Source of the DNA: Nesterenkonia sp. E16_10
Lineage (GTDB): Bacteria; Actinomycetota; Actinomycetes; Actinomycetales; Micrococcaceae
NCBI RefSeq assembly: GCF_017347085.1
Contig: NZ_JADPSA010000029.1
Span: 124,001 to 188,000, forward strand
DNA length: 64,000 nucleotides
Direction of reading: 5' to 3'
The position numbers and the translations under genes are program-made. Positions 1 to 8,784 of the stretch are shown here, in pieces; within the stretch, counting starts at the first letter, position 1; every line of letters begins with the position of its first letter. The notes under the pieces are model-generated. The model worked only from the letters and a program-made list of their open reading frames with translations. It made no database searches and was not told the origin of the DNA.

Positions 1-585
1 GAGTTCCTCGGACCGCTCGCCGTCGCCGTCCTCTCCTCCCGGCGCCCCCGCGACGGGCTGTGTGCCCTCATGGCCCTGACCGGAGTGGTGCTGCTGACCC
101 GCCCGGGCCCCACGAGCGATCTGCTGGGCCTGGGCTTCGCGGTGCTCGCGGCGGGTTGCTGGGCCGGGTACATCCTGACCCACCGAGTGGTGGGCCAGCG
201 CCTGGAGGGGGTGCAGGGCGTTGCGGTGGGCACCGCCATCTCGGCGCTGGGACTGCTGCCCATCGCTGCGGTGATCGTCTGGCAGCTGCAGCCGCCGCTG
301 GAGGCGTTCCTCTTCGCCGCCGTCGCCGGAGTCCTGGCTTCGGCGGTGCCGTACTCCCTGGATCTCATCGTGCTGCGCCACATCTCTCCAGTGGTGTTCG
401 GTCTCGGCATGTCCCTGCACCCGCTCTTCGCGGCGCTGATCGGGGCCGGCTTCCTGGCCCAGCACCTGCCGCTGATCGCCTGGGCCGGCATTCTGCTGGT
501 GGTGCTGAGCAACGCGCTCACGCTCAGCGGCCCGCTCCGGCGGCCCCCGCCCCGCGTGCCGACCGATCCTGGTCCCTCGCATTGA
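1..585 (+). CDS. EamA/RhtA-type small-molecule exporter, 3' part
   Basis: The reading frame is open from base 1, so the gene begins upstream of the window and only its last 194 codons are present. The visible part starts EFLGPLAVAVLSSRRPRD, a stretch typical of the second half of RhtA/EamA transporters, and continues through about five hydrophobic membrane helices to a short Arg/Pro-rich cytoplasmic tail. Members of the drug/metabolite transporter superfamily export amino acids or other small metabolites across the cytoplasmic membrane; the substrate cannot be read from this fragment. It is followed after 58 bases by the satD-like gene. Confidence 0.85.
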   Translation, partial: EFLGPLAVAVLSSRRPRDGLCALMALTGVVLLTRPGPTSDLLGLGFAVLAAGCWAGYILTHRVVGQRLEGVQGVAVGTAISALGLLPIAAVIVWQLQPPLEAFLFAAVAGVLASAVPYSLDLIVLRHISPVVFGLGMSLHPLFAALIGAGFLAQHLPLIAWAGILLVVLSNALTLSGPLRRPPPRVPTDPGPSH

Positions 586-643
586 GGGCACATTGACAGG
601 CTCTATCCTTGAAAGCCGATATTGCAGGCTGTAGCCTGTCTCT

Positions 644-1300
644 ATGTTTGTCGTCACCGCTGATCAGCGCCGCAGCACCGAGACCGGGGAGCGCGTCGAT
701 GCCCTGATCGAGGAGCTCACACCCTGGAGCGCACGCCGGGAGAAGCAGATCGTGCTGCCGCTGGAGCGCACCGTGGGCGATGAGGTGCAGATCCTGCTGA
801 GCAGCGCCGAGGCGGCGGTCGATCTCGCGCTGGCGCTGTGCCGCACCGAACTGTGGGCCGTGGGCATCGGGGCCGGAGCCGTGGAGCGCCCGCTGGGCGC
901 CAGTGCTCGGGCCAGCTCCGGGAGTGCGTTCATCCAGGCCCGGTATGCCGTGGAGCGGGCCCGCAGCCGCACCGAACCGGTCCCGCTGGTGGTCCAGGGG
1001 GACCACCAGGACGCTGCCGTGGCCGCCACCGCGGTGCTGCAGCTGCTGGGCGGGGTGGTGCGACGACGCGCGGACACCGGCTGGGAGGTCAGCGACCTCA
1101 CGGCGCAGGGGCTCAGCCGAGCGCAGATCGCCGAGAAGCTCAGAATCACCGTGTCAGCGGTCAGCCAGCGGGCGCGCTCTGCGATGCTGGAGGAGGAGCG
1201 GCGCAGCCGACCTGTCGCGGCGGCCCTGATCTCCGCCGCCGCTGGTGAAGGCAGCTGGAGGATCGACCCTGCACAGGATCAAAAAGGTGGACATCTATGA
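644..1300 (+). CDS. SatD-family protein
   Basis: A 218-residue soluble protein. The N-terminus (VVTADQRRS) and the following fold resemble the SatD family, named from the acid-tolerance sat locus of Streptococcus mutans, whose biochemical role is unsettled. Residues about 150-195 (LTAQGLSRAQIAEKLRIT, then AVSQRARSA) look like a helix-turn-helix, suggesting DNA binding or a sigma-region-4-like fold. Its stop overlaps the start of the next gene (ATGA), so the two are probably translationally coupled. The family assignment comes from general resemblance and is moderately secure. Confidence 0.7.
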   Translation: MFVVTADQRRSTETGERVDALIEELTPWSARREKQIVLPLERTVGDEVQILLSSAEAAVDLALALCRTELWAVGIGAGAVERPLGASARASSGSAFIQARYAVERARSRTEPVPLVVQGDHQDAAVAATAVLQLLGGVVRRRADTGWEVSDLTAQGLSRAQIAEKLRITVSAVSQRARSAMLEEERRSRPVAAALISAAAGEGSWRIDPAQDQKGGHL

Positions 1301-1671
1301 CATGGCTTGTGATCTCGGCGGTGGTGCTGCTGTCCCTCGGCCTCTCGGCGTTTCTGGGCGTGTTCCTGGTGGGCTGGCTGCTGCGCCGGGTGGAGCCCGA
1401 GGGCTACGGTCCGGGCATCCTGCGCGGGGGGACCTGGATCGGGATCCTGGAAAGACTGGCGATCACCGGTGCGGTCTTCGGCGGCTATCCCGAGGCGATC
1501 GCGGTGGTCCTGGCGGTCAAGGGCCTTGGCCGCTACCCGGAGCTGCGCGCCTGGCAGGCCGACCAGCGCGCGAAGGCCACCGAACGATTCATCATCGGCA
1601 CCCTGGCCAGCTATATCTGGTCCGGTGCGGTGGGCCTGATCGGTGTGGCGGTGATCGGCGCGATCAGCTGA
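1297..1671 (+). CDS. small membrane protein coupled to the satD-like gene
   Basis: A 124-residue protein with a strongly hydrophobic N-terminal helix (residues 3-27), a middle segment that could be a membrane or re-entrant helix (about 45-70, GVFGGYPEAIAVV region), and a C-terminal helix (about 100-124). The ATG overlaps the upstream TGA in an ATGA, which implies joint translation with the SatD-like protein. SatD-like genes in other bacteria are also often followed by a small membrane protein, so a membrane partner is plausible. No enzymatic motif is visible. Its 3' end overlaps the convergent ATP-grasp gene by 8 bases. Confidence 0.75.
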   Translation: MTWLVISAVVLLSLGLSAFLGVFLVGWLLRRVEPEGYGPGILRGGTWIGILERLAITGAVFGGYPEAIAVVLAVKGLGRYPELRAWQADQRAKATERFIIGTLASYIWSGAVGLIGVAVIGAIS

Positions 1672-3043
1672 GCGCCCCACGCCGCCCGGTGAGCGACGTC
1701 GCGCCGGCTGGAAGCTCCGCGCCCTGGGTCAGCCGGCCCTCGATCGCGCGAGCCAGCTCGGCGGCGGCCGCGGGTGCGCGGTGCAGGTTCAGTGCGGGTT
1801 CGAACAGCTCCGCCTCCAGCAGCACGGTTCCGTATCGGGCGGAATCCACCACATCGATCCTGGCGTAGAGCGGGGTCTCGGTGCCGGTCCTTCGGGCCGC
1901 GGCGGCCAGGGCGCGCTCACCGAAGCCGATCTCTGCGGCGGTGGCCTGGACCAGCTGCGGATCCTCCAGGTAGGTGCCGCCGCGCAGACCTCCGCCGCGG
2001 GCCAGCAGCGCGCCCTTGGAGATCGCATGCGTGTGGTGCCCATCGATGAAGTACAGCGCCTTCTCTCGTCCCTGACTCAGCTCTGGGATCTCGGGCTGGA
2101 GCATCACGGTGAGGCCGCGGGCCAGGATCCGTTCCCCCAGGGTGCGCGCCGCGGCCGAGTCCGCGCGCAGCAGCTCGGTGTCGAAGGCACCGGCGGAGAT
2201 GCTGGGCTTGATCACCACCCACTCGTCGCCGTGCTCGGCCAGACCGCGGCGCAGCGCGGCCCCGTCCTCGGCCCAGCTGGTGGGCACACCGGCGAGCCCT
2301 TCAGCCTCGAGCTCGCGCAGGTAGACCTTGTCCAGGTTCCAGCGGATCAGCTCGGGACTGTTGAGCACCGGGAGCTGCGCCTCTGCGCGCTCCAGCCAGC
2401 TCAGGAACTCCTGGGTCCGGGAGGAGTAGTCCCAGGGGGTGCGGATGACCAGCAGGTCGAACTCCGGTCCCGGCTCCCAGCGGTGCCAGATGACCGGCTC
2501 GGCCGCGATCTCACACCGCTGCAGCGCCGCGATCAGCGGATCGGTGTCCCGGTCAGGAGCCTTCGAGTAGTCATCGGTCACCACGATCCCGACCCGTCGG
2601 GGCCGTGGTGCGGGGACCAGGCTGTGTTCGGGAAGCCACCGGAAGCGTTCGACGACGATCAGCTCATCATCGCCCAGGCCGGGTCCCTGGGTCCCGCCGT
2701 CGGCGACCTCGCCGGTGCTGCGCCAGAATTCCTCATGGGAGGCGCGCCAGGCCGCCACGGAGGCGTAGCCCTCGCCCTCGCCGCGGGCCACCTCCTGGGA
2801 GATCTCGCCCAGCGGCACCAGTGCCACCTCCACCACCTCGACGACGCCCAGGCTCTCCTCCTCGACGCCCAGGAGGCGCTGCAGCCCAGGCGTCGGCAGC
2901 GGCTCGGCCTCGGCGAGGTAGCTGCGGTGCAGGCTGGTGGTCATGGTCTTGACCCCGGTGATCACCGCGCGGGTGAGCCGCGCGCGCAGCTCCCCGGAGG
3001 CCAGGTCCATCACCGGCAGCGCGTCGACCTGTTCAGGTGTCAC
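1664..3043 (-). CDS. ASCH domain - ATP-grasp (RimK-like) fusion protein
   Basis: A 459-residue two-domain protein. Residues about 10-145 look like an ASCH domain: the GVKTMTTSL segment (G-x-K-x-x-T/S), then a beta-rich section and the closing EGYASVAAWRASHEEFW helix. Residues about 165-445 resemble RimK-like ATP-grasp ligases (TPWDYSSR, NSPELIRWNLDKVYL, then EWVVIKPSISAGA and LLEAELFEPAL). ASCH domains bind RNA or act as amidohydrolases; ATP-grasp enzymes join a carboxylate to an amine or thiol. The substrate is unknown. The start overlaps the end of the upstream CoA-transferase gene by 4 bases, so they form an operon. There is no stop or frameshift at the domain junction. Confidence 0.8.
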   Translation of the reverse strand: MTPEQVDALPVMDLASGELRARLTRAVITGVKTMTTSLHRSYLAEAEPLPTPGLQRLLGVEEESLGVVEVVEVALVPLGEISQEVARGEGEGYASVAAWRASHEEFWRSTGEVADGGTQGPGLGDDELIVVERFRWLPEHSLVPAPRPRRVGIVVTDDYSKAPDRDTDPLIAALQRCEIAAEPVIWHRWEPGPEFDLLVIRTPWDYSSRTQEFLSWLERAEAQLPVLNSPELIRWNLDKVYLRELEAEGLAGVPTSWAEDGAALRRGLAEHGDEWVVIKPSISAGAFDTELLRADSAAARTLGERILARGLTVMLQPEIPELSQGREKALYFIDGHHTHAISKGALLARGGGLRGGTYLEDPQLVQATAAEIGFGERALAAAARRTGTETPLYARIDVVDSARYGTVLLEAELFEPALNLHRAPAAAAELARAIEGRLTQGAELPAGATSLTGRRGALS

Positions 3044-4563
3044 GGCTTCATCCGGCCGTTGCGCTGGTAGTTCTCGTGCCAGCTCAGTGCCTCGCCCAGC
3101 AGGTGCGGGGTGTGCCTACCGCGCTGGTTCTGCGCCACCGCCCGATCGAAGTAGTCCTGCAGCAGGTCCTGGTAGTCCGGGTGGGCGCAGTTGCGGATGA
3201 TCGTGCGGGCGCGGGCCGCGGGGGAGAGGCCGCGCATATCCGCCAGGCCCCGTTCGGTGACCAGGATCTGGGTGTCGTGCTCGGTGTGGTCGATATGGCT
3301 GGCGAAGGGCACGATGGAGGAGATCGCGCCGGCCTTGGCCATCGAGCCGGAGACGAAGAAGTTCAGGTAGGCGTTGCGGGCGAAGTCCCCGGAGCCTCCG
3401 ATTCCGTTGATGATGGAGCTGCCCATCACATGGGTGGAGTTCACGTTGCCATAGATGTCCGCCTCCACCATCCCGTTGATCGAGATCCCGCCGAGCCGGC
3501 GGATCGCCTCCGGGTGGTTGGAGACCTCCTGGGTGCGCAGCAGGATCCGCCCCTTGTACTCCCCGGCGCGGGCGTTGAACTGTTCTGCGCGTTCGGCGGA
3601 GAGCGAGAAGGAGGTCGCGGAGACCGCGGTCAGCTTGCCGGTGTCGATCAGGTCGAGCATGCCGTCCTGGATGACCTCGGTGTAGGCCAGCAGGTCCTCG
3701 AACTCGCTGTGCGCCAGCTCGGCCATCACCGCGTTGGCGACATTGCCGATCCCGGACTGCAGCGGCAGCAGGTTCTTGGGCAGCCGGTCCTGTTCGATCT
3801 CGTAGCGCAGGAAGTCCACCACGTGGGAGGCCATGGCCTTGGACTGCTCGTCAGCGGGCTTGAAGGGCAGGTTCCGATCCGGTGCGTCGGTCTGGACCAC
3901 CGCGACCACCTTCTCCGGGTCCACGCGCAGGTAGGGATCCCCGATCCGCTGAAGCGGGTCGGTCAGCTGCAGCGGCCGCCGCTCCGGGGGCAGCTTGGTG
4001 CCGTAGTAGATGTCGTGGAAGCCCTCGTAGGCGCGCGGGTGCCAGTCGTTGACCTCCAGGATGACCTTGTCCGCGAGCTGCAGCCAGGTCTTGTTGTTGC
4101 CCACCGAGCTGCCCGGGACCAGCAGTCCGTTGGGCAGGATCGCGGCCACCTCGATGACCGCGACGTTGAGCTTGCCGTAGAAGCCGAACCAGGCCTGCTG
4201 GGCGGAATGGCTCAGGTGGGTGTCGATGTAATCGGTCTCGCCGGTGTTGATCGCCTCACGCATGGTGGGGTCCGACTGGAAGGGCAGTCGTCGGCGCACC
4301 GCGCGGGCCTCGGCGAGCACGCCGTCGAGCTCCGGCGCGGTCGAGGCGCCGGTCCAGAGGTCGATCCCGAAGTCCTCGCCGCGGTCATGGGCGTCCTTGG
4401 CCCGTTCGGCCAGGGCCGCAGGGACCGCTTTGGGGTACCCGGCCCCGGTGAAGCCGCTCATCCCGACCCGATCACCGTCGTGGATGAAGCGGGCGGCCTC
4501 CGCGGCGGTGGTGACCTTGGTGGCCAGGGTGGGGCAGGTGATTCGACTCGAAGCGGCGCTCAT
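3040..4563 (-). CDS. acetyl-CoA hydrolase / succinyl-CoA:acetate CoA-transferase family
   Basis: A 507-residue class I CoA-transferase, the normal length for the Cat1/Ach1 group. Supporting features are the N-terminal GMSGFTGAGYPKAVP, the central GNVANAVMAEL, the YTEVIQDGML segment whose Glu matches the family's acylated glutamate, and the conserved MGSSIINGIGGSGDFARNA. These cytoplasmic enzymes move CoA between acetate and succinate or other short-chain acids and help recycle acetate. The downstream ASCH-ATP-grasp gene overlaps by 4 bases. Direction of use and exact acyl donor cannot be told from sequence. Confidence 0.9.
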   Translation of the reverse strand: MSAASSRITCPTLATKVTTAAEAARFIHDGDRVGMSGFTGAGYPKAVPAALAERAKDAHDRGEDFGIDLWTGASTAPELDGVLAEARAVRRRLPFQSDPTMREAINTGETDYIDTHLSHSAQQAWFGFYGKLNVAVIEVAAILPNGLLVPGSSVGNNKTWLQLADKVILEVNDWHPRAYEGFHDIYYGTKLPPERRPLQLTDPLQRIGDPYLRVDPEKVVAVVQTDAPDRNLPFKPADEQSKAMASHVVDFLRYEIEQDRLPKNLLPLQSGIGNVANAVMAELAHSEFEDLLAYTEVIQDGMLDLIDTGKLTAVSATSFSLSAERAEQFNARAGEYKGRILLRTQEVSNHPEAIRRLGGISINGMVEADIYGNVNSTHVMGSSIINGIGGSGDFARNAYLNFFVSGSMAKAGAISSIVPFASHIDHTEHDTQILVTERGLADMRGLSPAARARTIIRNCAHPDYQDLLQDYFDRAVAQNQRGRHTPHLLGEALSWHENYQRNGRMKP

Positions 4564-4692
4564 TCTCCCAGCCTAGGCGAACAGAGACCCTGCCGGGATT
4601 CGCGCGTCTGGCGCTACGCTGGGTGACACGAGGCGGGGTCGGCCCGCAGCTGGACCCGCACCTCAGCCCCAGCTCACAACGGAGGACGCACC

Positions 4693-5250
4693 ATGAACGG
4701 ATTCGTGCCCTATCCGGTCCGAGACACCTACCGGCTGATCGAGCCGGGCCCCACGGTATTGATCTCGACCTCCGACGGCGTCCGCGACAACATCATGACC
4801 AACGCGTTCAACATGCCGGTCCGCCACGACGGGATCCTGGCGGTGATCGTGGGCACCTGGGACGCGAGCTTCGCGGCGCTGCAGGCCACCCGGCAGTGCG
4901 TGATCGGCATTCCCGGCGCCGATCTGATGCGCACCACGGTGCAGCTGGGGAACTGTTCCGGAGAGGACCTGGACAAGTGGGACCATTTCGGGCTGACCCG
5001 GGTGCCAGGCGTCAGCGTGGCGGCGCCGCTGATCGGGGAGTGTGTGGCCAATATCGAGTGCAAGGTCGAGGATGACTCGCTGGTCGAGGACTATTCGCTG
5101 TGGCTGCTGCGCACCACCGCGGCCTGGATCAGGCCCGATGCCGCGCCCACCCCGGAGTTCCACCATCGAGGCAACGGAACATTCTCCACCAACGGTGAGC
5201 TGCATGACCTCAGCGACGAGATGACGAAGTGGAAGTACTTCACGAACTAG
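4693..5250 (+). CDS. flavin reductase-like FMN-binding split-barrel protein
   Basis: A 185-residue protein of the flavin reductase/DIM6-NTAB group. It shows the usual order: an N-terminal strand around PGPTVLISTSD, the NIMTNAFNMPV stretch that cradles FMN, the WDASFAALQATRQCVIGIP segment, and the later GECVANIECKV strand. The ATG follows the purine-rich CAACGGAGGACGCACC. It probably binds FMN and either reduces it with NAD(P)H or serves as a flavoprotein oxidoreductase. It stands alone between divergent and convergent neighbours, so no partner oxygenase is indicated. Confidence 0.8.
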   Translation: MNGFVPYPVRDTYRLIEPGPTVLISTSDGVRDNIMTNAFNMPVRHDGILAVIVGTWDASFAALQATRQCVIGIPGADLMRTTVQLGNCSGEDLDKWDHFGLTRVPGVSVAAPLIGECVANIECKVEDDSLVEDYSLWLLRTTAAWIRPDAAPTPEFHHRGNGTFSTNGELHDLSDEMTKWKYFTN

Positions 5251-5290
5251 GGTTACGAGGGTGCTCGGCGCGGCGCCCGGGCGGAGGCCT

Positions 5291-6523
5291 CTAGCGCTCC
5301 TCGAGGCCCCAGGGCGACCCGTAGCCGACCGGTGCCTCGGCCGCCAGCAGCTGAAGGAACGGCCGGGAGTCGAAGGCCTCCGGGCCCAGGACGCCGGTGC
5401 ACTGCCAGGTCCCGTTCGCCAGCAGCTCCAACGCGATCACCGGGTTCACCGCCGTCTGCCACACCACGGCCTGTGAGCCGTACTCGGCCATCGACCACTG
5501 GTTGTCCACCACGTGGTAGAGGTATACTGCCCGGGGTTCACCGTCGGTGCCGAATCCGGTCACGTACAGGCCTGCACAGGTCTTTCCCGTCATGCGATCA
5601 CCCAGGGTGGCTGGATCGGGCAGCGCCGCGGCGACGACGTCGCGTGGGGCCACAGGCACGCCCTTCACCAGCAGCGGCTCGGTGGAGTCGAGACCCAGCT
5701 TGTGCAGGGTCTTGAGCACGTCGATGAACTCGTCGCCGAGCCCGTACTTGAAGGTCACCTTCCGGGCCTTGGTCCAGCGGGGCATCAGGATGACCTCCTC
5801 GTGCTCCACATTGACGCACTCCACGTCCCCGATGCCTTCGGGGAAGTGGAAGACCTCGGTCTCGCTGAAGGGCTCGGTGGTGTACCAGCCGGTCTCGCGC
5901 TCGAAGATCACCGGTGGGTTCAGGCACTCCTCGATCGTGGTCCAGATCGAGAAGGACGGCGCGAAGGCCGGCTCGCCGTCGGCCCCCGCCACGACCAGAT
6001 TCGCGCCGTCGCGCACGCCCAGCTCCTCGATCGAGGAGAATAGCTCATCCTCGGCGTAGCGGGCGAAGACGTCGGAGAGTCCCGGCTCCACGCCCATGCC
6101 CACCAGGGCCAGCCGACCGGCCTGCTCCCACTGCGGGGCCAGGGCGAACTGTTCCTCGCCCAGCATCACACCGGTCTTGGAGTAGGGCTGCTCCGGGTGC
6201 CGGACCGAGAGGCTCATCGCCATGTCGAGGTAGGTCGCGCCGGCGGCGAAGCTGCCGTTGAAGATCGGCATCACGAACCGCGGATCCACCGCATTGAGCA
6301 CATGGGTGATCTGGTGCCTCCTGGCGACCTCGGCCACCGCCTCCACCGAGGAGGCGTCCACCTGCGCGGCCACCAGTCGATCGTCCTCCAGGGAGTCCAC
6401 CAGGGCCTGCGGCCGTGAGGGATCGTAGTCGGCGATCACCAGCAGGTCGAAGAACTTGCGGCGGACGGCGATCCGGACGGCGGCGGATCCCACGCCGCCG
6501 GCTCCGATGATGAGAATGCGCAT
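5291..6523 (-). CDS. saccharopine dehydrogenase-family oxidoreductase
   Basis: A 410-residue NAD(P)-dependent enzyme. It opens with a Rossmann motif, RILIIGAGGVGSAAV, followed by an acidic residue at the end of strand two (VIADYDPSR), and has the family's NAVDPRFVMPIFNGS and YLDMAMSL segments. Relatives oxidise or reduce saccharopine, carboxyspermidine or related opine-like compounds. The ATG overlaps the stop of the upstream permease gene (ATGA), so the permease probably imports its substrate or a precursor, likely an amino acid or polyamine. Substrate identity is inference only. Confidence 0.8.
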   Translation of the reverse strand: MRILIIGAGGVGSAAVRIAVRRKFFDLLVIADYDPSRPQALVDSLEDDRLVAAQVDASSVEAVAEVARRHQITHVLNAVDPRFVMPIFNGSFAAGATYLDMAMSLSVRHPEQPYSKTGVMLGEEQFALAPQWEQAGRLALVGMGVEPGLSDVFARYAEDELFSSIEELGVRDGANLVVAGADGEPAFAPSFSIWTTIEECLNPPVIFERETGWYTTEPFSETEVFHFPEGIGDVECVNVEHEEVILMPRWTKARKVTFKYGLGDEFIDVLKTLHKLGLDSTEPLLVKGVPVAPRDVVAAALPDPATLGDRMTGKTCAGLYVTGFGTDGEPRAVYLYHVVDNQWSMAEYGSQAVVWQTAVNPVIALELLANGTWQCTGVLGPEAFDSRPFLQLLAAEAPVGYGSPWGLEER

Positions 6524-8091
6524 CAGGTCAAGCCTCCATTGCTAGGACGTGGGCGTACATCGGGTGCATCGGGGGAGTCGGGCACGAGCACGGCGGTCTC
6601 GGCGTTCAGGCTCTCCCCGCGGAAGAACGGCAGTGATCCGGACCGGGTCCGCCAGAGCAGCATCAGCACCAGGCCGAGGGCCAGTGAACCGATGCCCACG
6701 ACGAAGGTGCCGCCCACGCCGAGGAGCACGCTGTATCCGTAGTCGACGTCTGCCATGTCGATCGCTGACTTGATGAATGCCGCGCTCAGGATCAAGGCGC
6801 CCAGCAGCGGGAGCAGGAAGCGGAAGACGAAGTTGTGGCCCGAGGTGAACAGCTCTCGGCGGAAGTACCAGACGCAGGCGTACCCGGTGATGGCGTAGTA
6901 GAAGGCGATCGCCAACCCCAGGGACAGGATGGAATCGGCCAGGATGTTCTCGCTGACCAGGGTCATCACCACATAGAACCCGATCCCGGAGATCCCCATG
7001 ACCAGCGTGGAGAAGGACGGGGTCTTGAACCGCGCGTGCACCGTGCTGAACCTGCTCGGCAGCGCCCGGTATACCGCCATGGACAGGGTGCCCCGGGCGG
7101 TGGGCAGGATGGTGGTCTGGGTGGAGGAGACCGCAGAGACGAGCACCGCGACCACGAGCAGCCATGCGGCGGGGCCGAGGACGACATCCTTCAGCGCGAA
7201 GAACACGTCCTCTGCATTGCCCTCGTTTCCCAGGCCGACCCCCTCCTCGCCGACTCCGGCGTACATCATGGCGGCCACGGTGACCCCCACATAGGTGATC
7301 AGCAGCAGCACCGTGGAGATCAGGGCGGCCAGGCCTGGGATTCGACGGGCATCGCGGGTCTCCTCGTTCAGCGCCAGGCAGGCGTCCCAGCCCCAGTAGA
7401 TGAACAGCGCCAGCAGCACCGCCTCGGTGAAACCGGCGAGGCTCTCGAAGGCGAAGGGGTTGAACCAGTCCAGGGACGGTGCGGTGGCGTTCTCGGCGGT
7501 CCCGTTGGCGATCCCGATCAGCGCGAACACCACGAAGAGGCCCAGGGCGAGGTACTGGATTCCCAGCAGGACGTTCTGCAGCTTGGCGCCGATCTCGACC
7601 CCGCGGTAGCTGATGTAGGTCATGGCGGCGATGAAGAAGACCCCGGTGGCGGTGACCACCAGGGAGTTCTCGGCGAGAGAGCCGTCGCCGATCAGCAGCC
7701 AGAGGTAGATTCCGGCGATCTGCGCCAGGTTGGCCAGCACGATGATGCCCGCGACCGCCACACCCCAGCCGGCCATCCAGCCCACCCACGGGCCGAAGGC
7801 CTTGGTGGCCCATGTGAAGGAGGTGCCGCAGTCGGGAATCTCGCGGTTGAGCTCTCGGTAGGCAAAGGCGATGAACAGCATCGGGATGAACGCGAGGATG
7901 AACGCGATGGGCGCCTGAGCTCCGACCGCGAGGACCACGAACCCCAGGGAGGCGGCGAGCGAATAGACCGGTGCGGTGGAGGCGAGTCCGATGACCACCG
8001 ATCCCCAGACGCCGAGCGTGCCGGCGGAGAGACCCTTGCCCGCACCCGGGGGCGCGCCAGGGAGATTCTTCCCGAGAGCTGCCTGACTCAT
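6523..8091 (-). CDS. APC-superfamily amino acid/polyamine permease
   Basis: A 522-residue membrane protein with about twelve hydrophobic helices and the APC signature near the N-terminus (GVWGSVVIGLASTAPVYSL). The ATG at 8091 is chosen because GGAGGAG lies seven bases before it; a longer open frame continues upstream but would run across the operator and into the divergent gene. It shares an operon with the saccharopine dehydrogenase-like gene (ATGA overlap). A 14-bp palindrome between this gene and the divergent TetR gene suggests TetR control of import. Confidence 0.88.
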   Translation of the reverse strand: MSQAALGKNLPGAPPGAGKGLSAGTLGVWGSVVIGLASTAPVYSLAASLGFVVLAVGAQAPIAFILAFIPMLFIAFAYRELNREIPDCGTSFTWATKAFGPWVGWMAGWGVAVAGIIVLANLAQIAGIYLWLLIGDGSLAENSLVVTATGVFFIAAMTYISYRGVEIGAKLQNVLLGIQYLALGLFVVFALIGIANGTAENATAPSLDWFNPFAFESLAGFTEAVLLALFIYWGWDACLALNEETRDARRIPGLAALISTVLLLITYVGVTVAAMMYAGVGEEGVGLGNEGNAEDVFFALKDVVLGPAAWLLVVAVLVSAVSSTQTTILPTARGTLSMAVYRALPSRFSTVHARFKTPSFSTLVMGISGIGFYVVMTLVSENILADSILSLGLAIAFYYAITGYACVWYFRRELFTSGHNFVFRFLLPLLGALILSAAFIKSAIDMADVDYGYSVLLGVGGTFVVGIGSLALGLVLMLLWRTRSGSLPFFRGESLNAETAVLVPDSPDAPDVRPRPSNGGLT

Positions 8092-8157
8092 GGTGCTCCT
8101 CCGATCCCCGGCCGGGCCAGCGTGAAGGACCCGGATCAGCGTGATGCGCGCCACTAT

Positions 8158-8171
8158 ACCGACTAGTCGGT
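8158..8171. promoter_or_regulatory. candidate TetR operator (perfect palindrome)
   Basis: ACCGACTAGTCGGT is a perfect 14-bp palindrome in the divergent promoter region. It lies 28 bases before the TetR start and 66 bases before the permease start. Its form matches typical TetR/AcrR operators (ACCGACTAGTCGGT-like). It probably lets the adjacent TetR protein repress both itself and the permease operon. Confidence 0.75.
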
Positions 8172-8199
8172 TTTTTCGATAGGCCTTAGAATCGCTGTC

Positions 8200-8742
8200 A
8201 TGGGCCATGCTGCGAGCACCGTTCACCGGCTGATCACCGCGTACCAGGACATCCTGGTGTCCGAGGGGGAGCGCAGCGCCACCCTCGAGGCCATCGCTGC
8301 GCGCGCCGGGGTCTCCAAGGGCGGTCTGACCTATCACTTCAGATCCAAGGATGAGCTGGCGGCAGCGCTGTTCGAGCGGCTGCAGGTACTGGTGGAGGCC
8401 GATCTGGCGGTGATGCGGTCGGAGCCCTCACAGGCCGCGGACTATTACATCAGAAGCTCGCTCGACGTGCAGAGCCCGCTGGAGCGCTGCAACATGGCGG
8501 TCACCCGGCTGGCGCAGGGGTCGCACCCGGAGGCCAACGAACTCCTCGCCAGGTGCCGGACCCAGTGGTTCGAGGTGCTGATGGACGCGGTGGGGCACGA
8601 GGACATGGTCCACCTGGTGATGCTGCTCGGCGATGGGATCTATTTCAACGCCTCGCTCACCGGCACCGGCGCCATGCCCGAGGAGACCGATCCGGCCACG
8701 ATCGACCGGATCGTCCGCCTGATCGGCACCATCCGGTACTGA
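8200..8742 (+). CDS. TetR/AcrR-family transcriptional regulator
   Basis: A 180-residue regulator with a classical TetR DNA-binding head: residues about 25-55 contain TLEAIAARAGVSKGGLTYHF, ending in the invariant YHF. The C-terminal two thirds is the ligand and dimerisation domain and has no assignable ligand. It is transcribed divergently from the permease/saccharopine dehydrogenase-like operon across a perfect palindrome, so it is probably the local repressor of that operon. Confidence 0.92.
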   Translation: MGHAASTVHRLITAYQDILVSEGERSATLEAIAARAGVSKGGLTYHFRSKDELAAALFERLQVLVEADLAVMRSEPSQAADYYIRSSLDVQSPLERCNMAVTRLAQGSHPEANELLARCRTQWFEVLMDAVGHEDMVHLVMLLGDGIYFNASLTGTGAMPEETDPATIDRIVRLIGTIRY

Positions 8743-8784
8743 GCGCCTGGTGCCAAGGACTAGGCGCCGTGCGGCGCGCGGCGC

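Noticed and set aside
3037-4626. Long plus-strand frame opposite the CoA-transferase
   Set aside because: Antisense shadow of a well-conserved gene in GC-rich DNA; no domain and no ribosome site.
6835-8166. Long plus-strand frame opposite the APC permease
   Set aside because: His/Gly/Asp/Gln-rich composition typical of antisense translation of membrane-protein genes.
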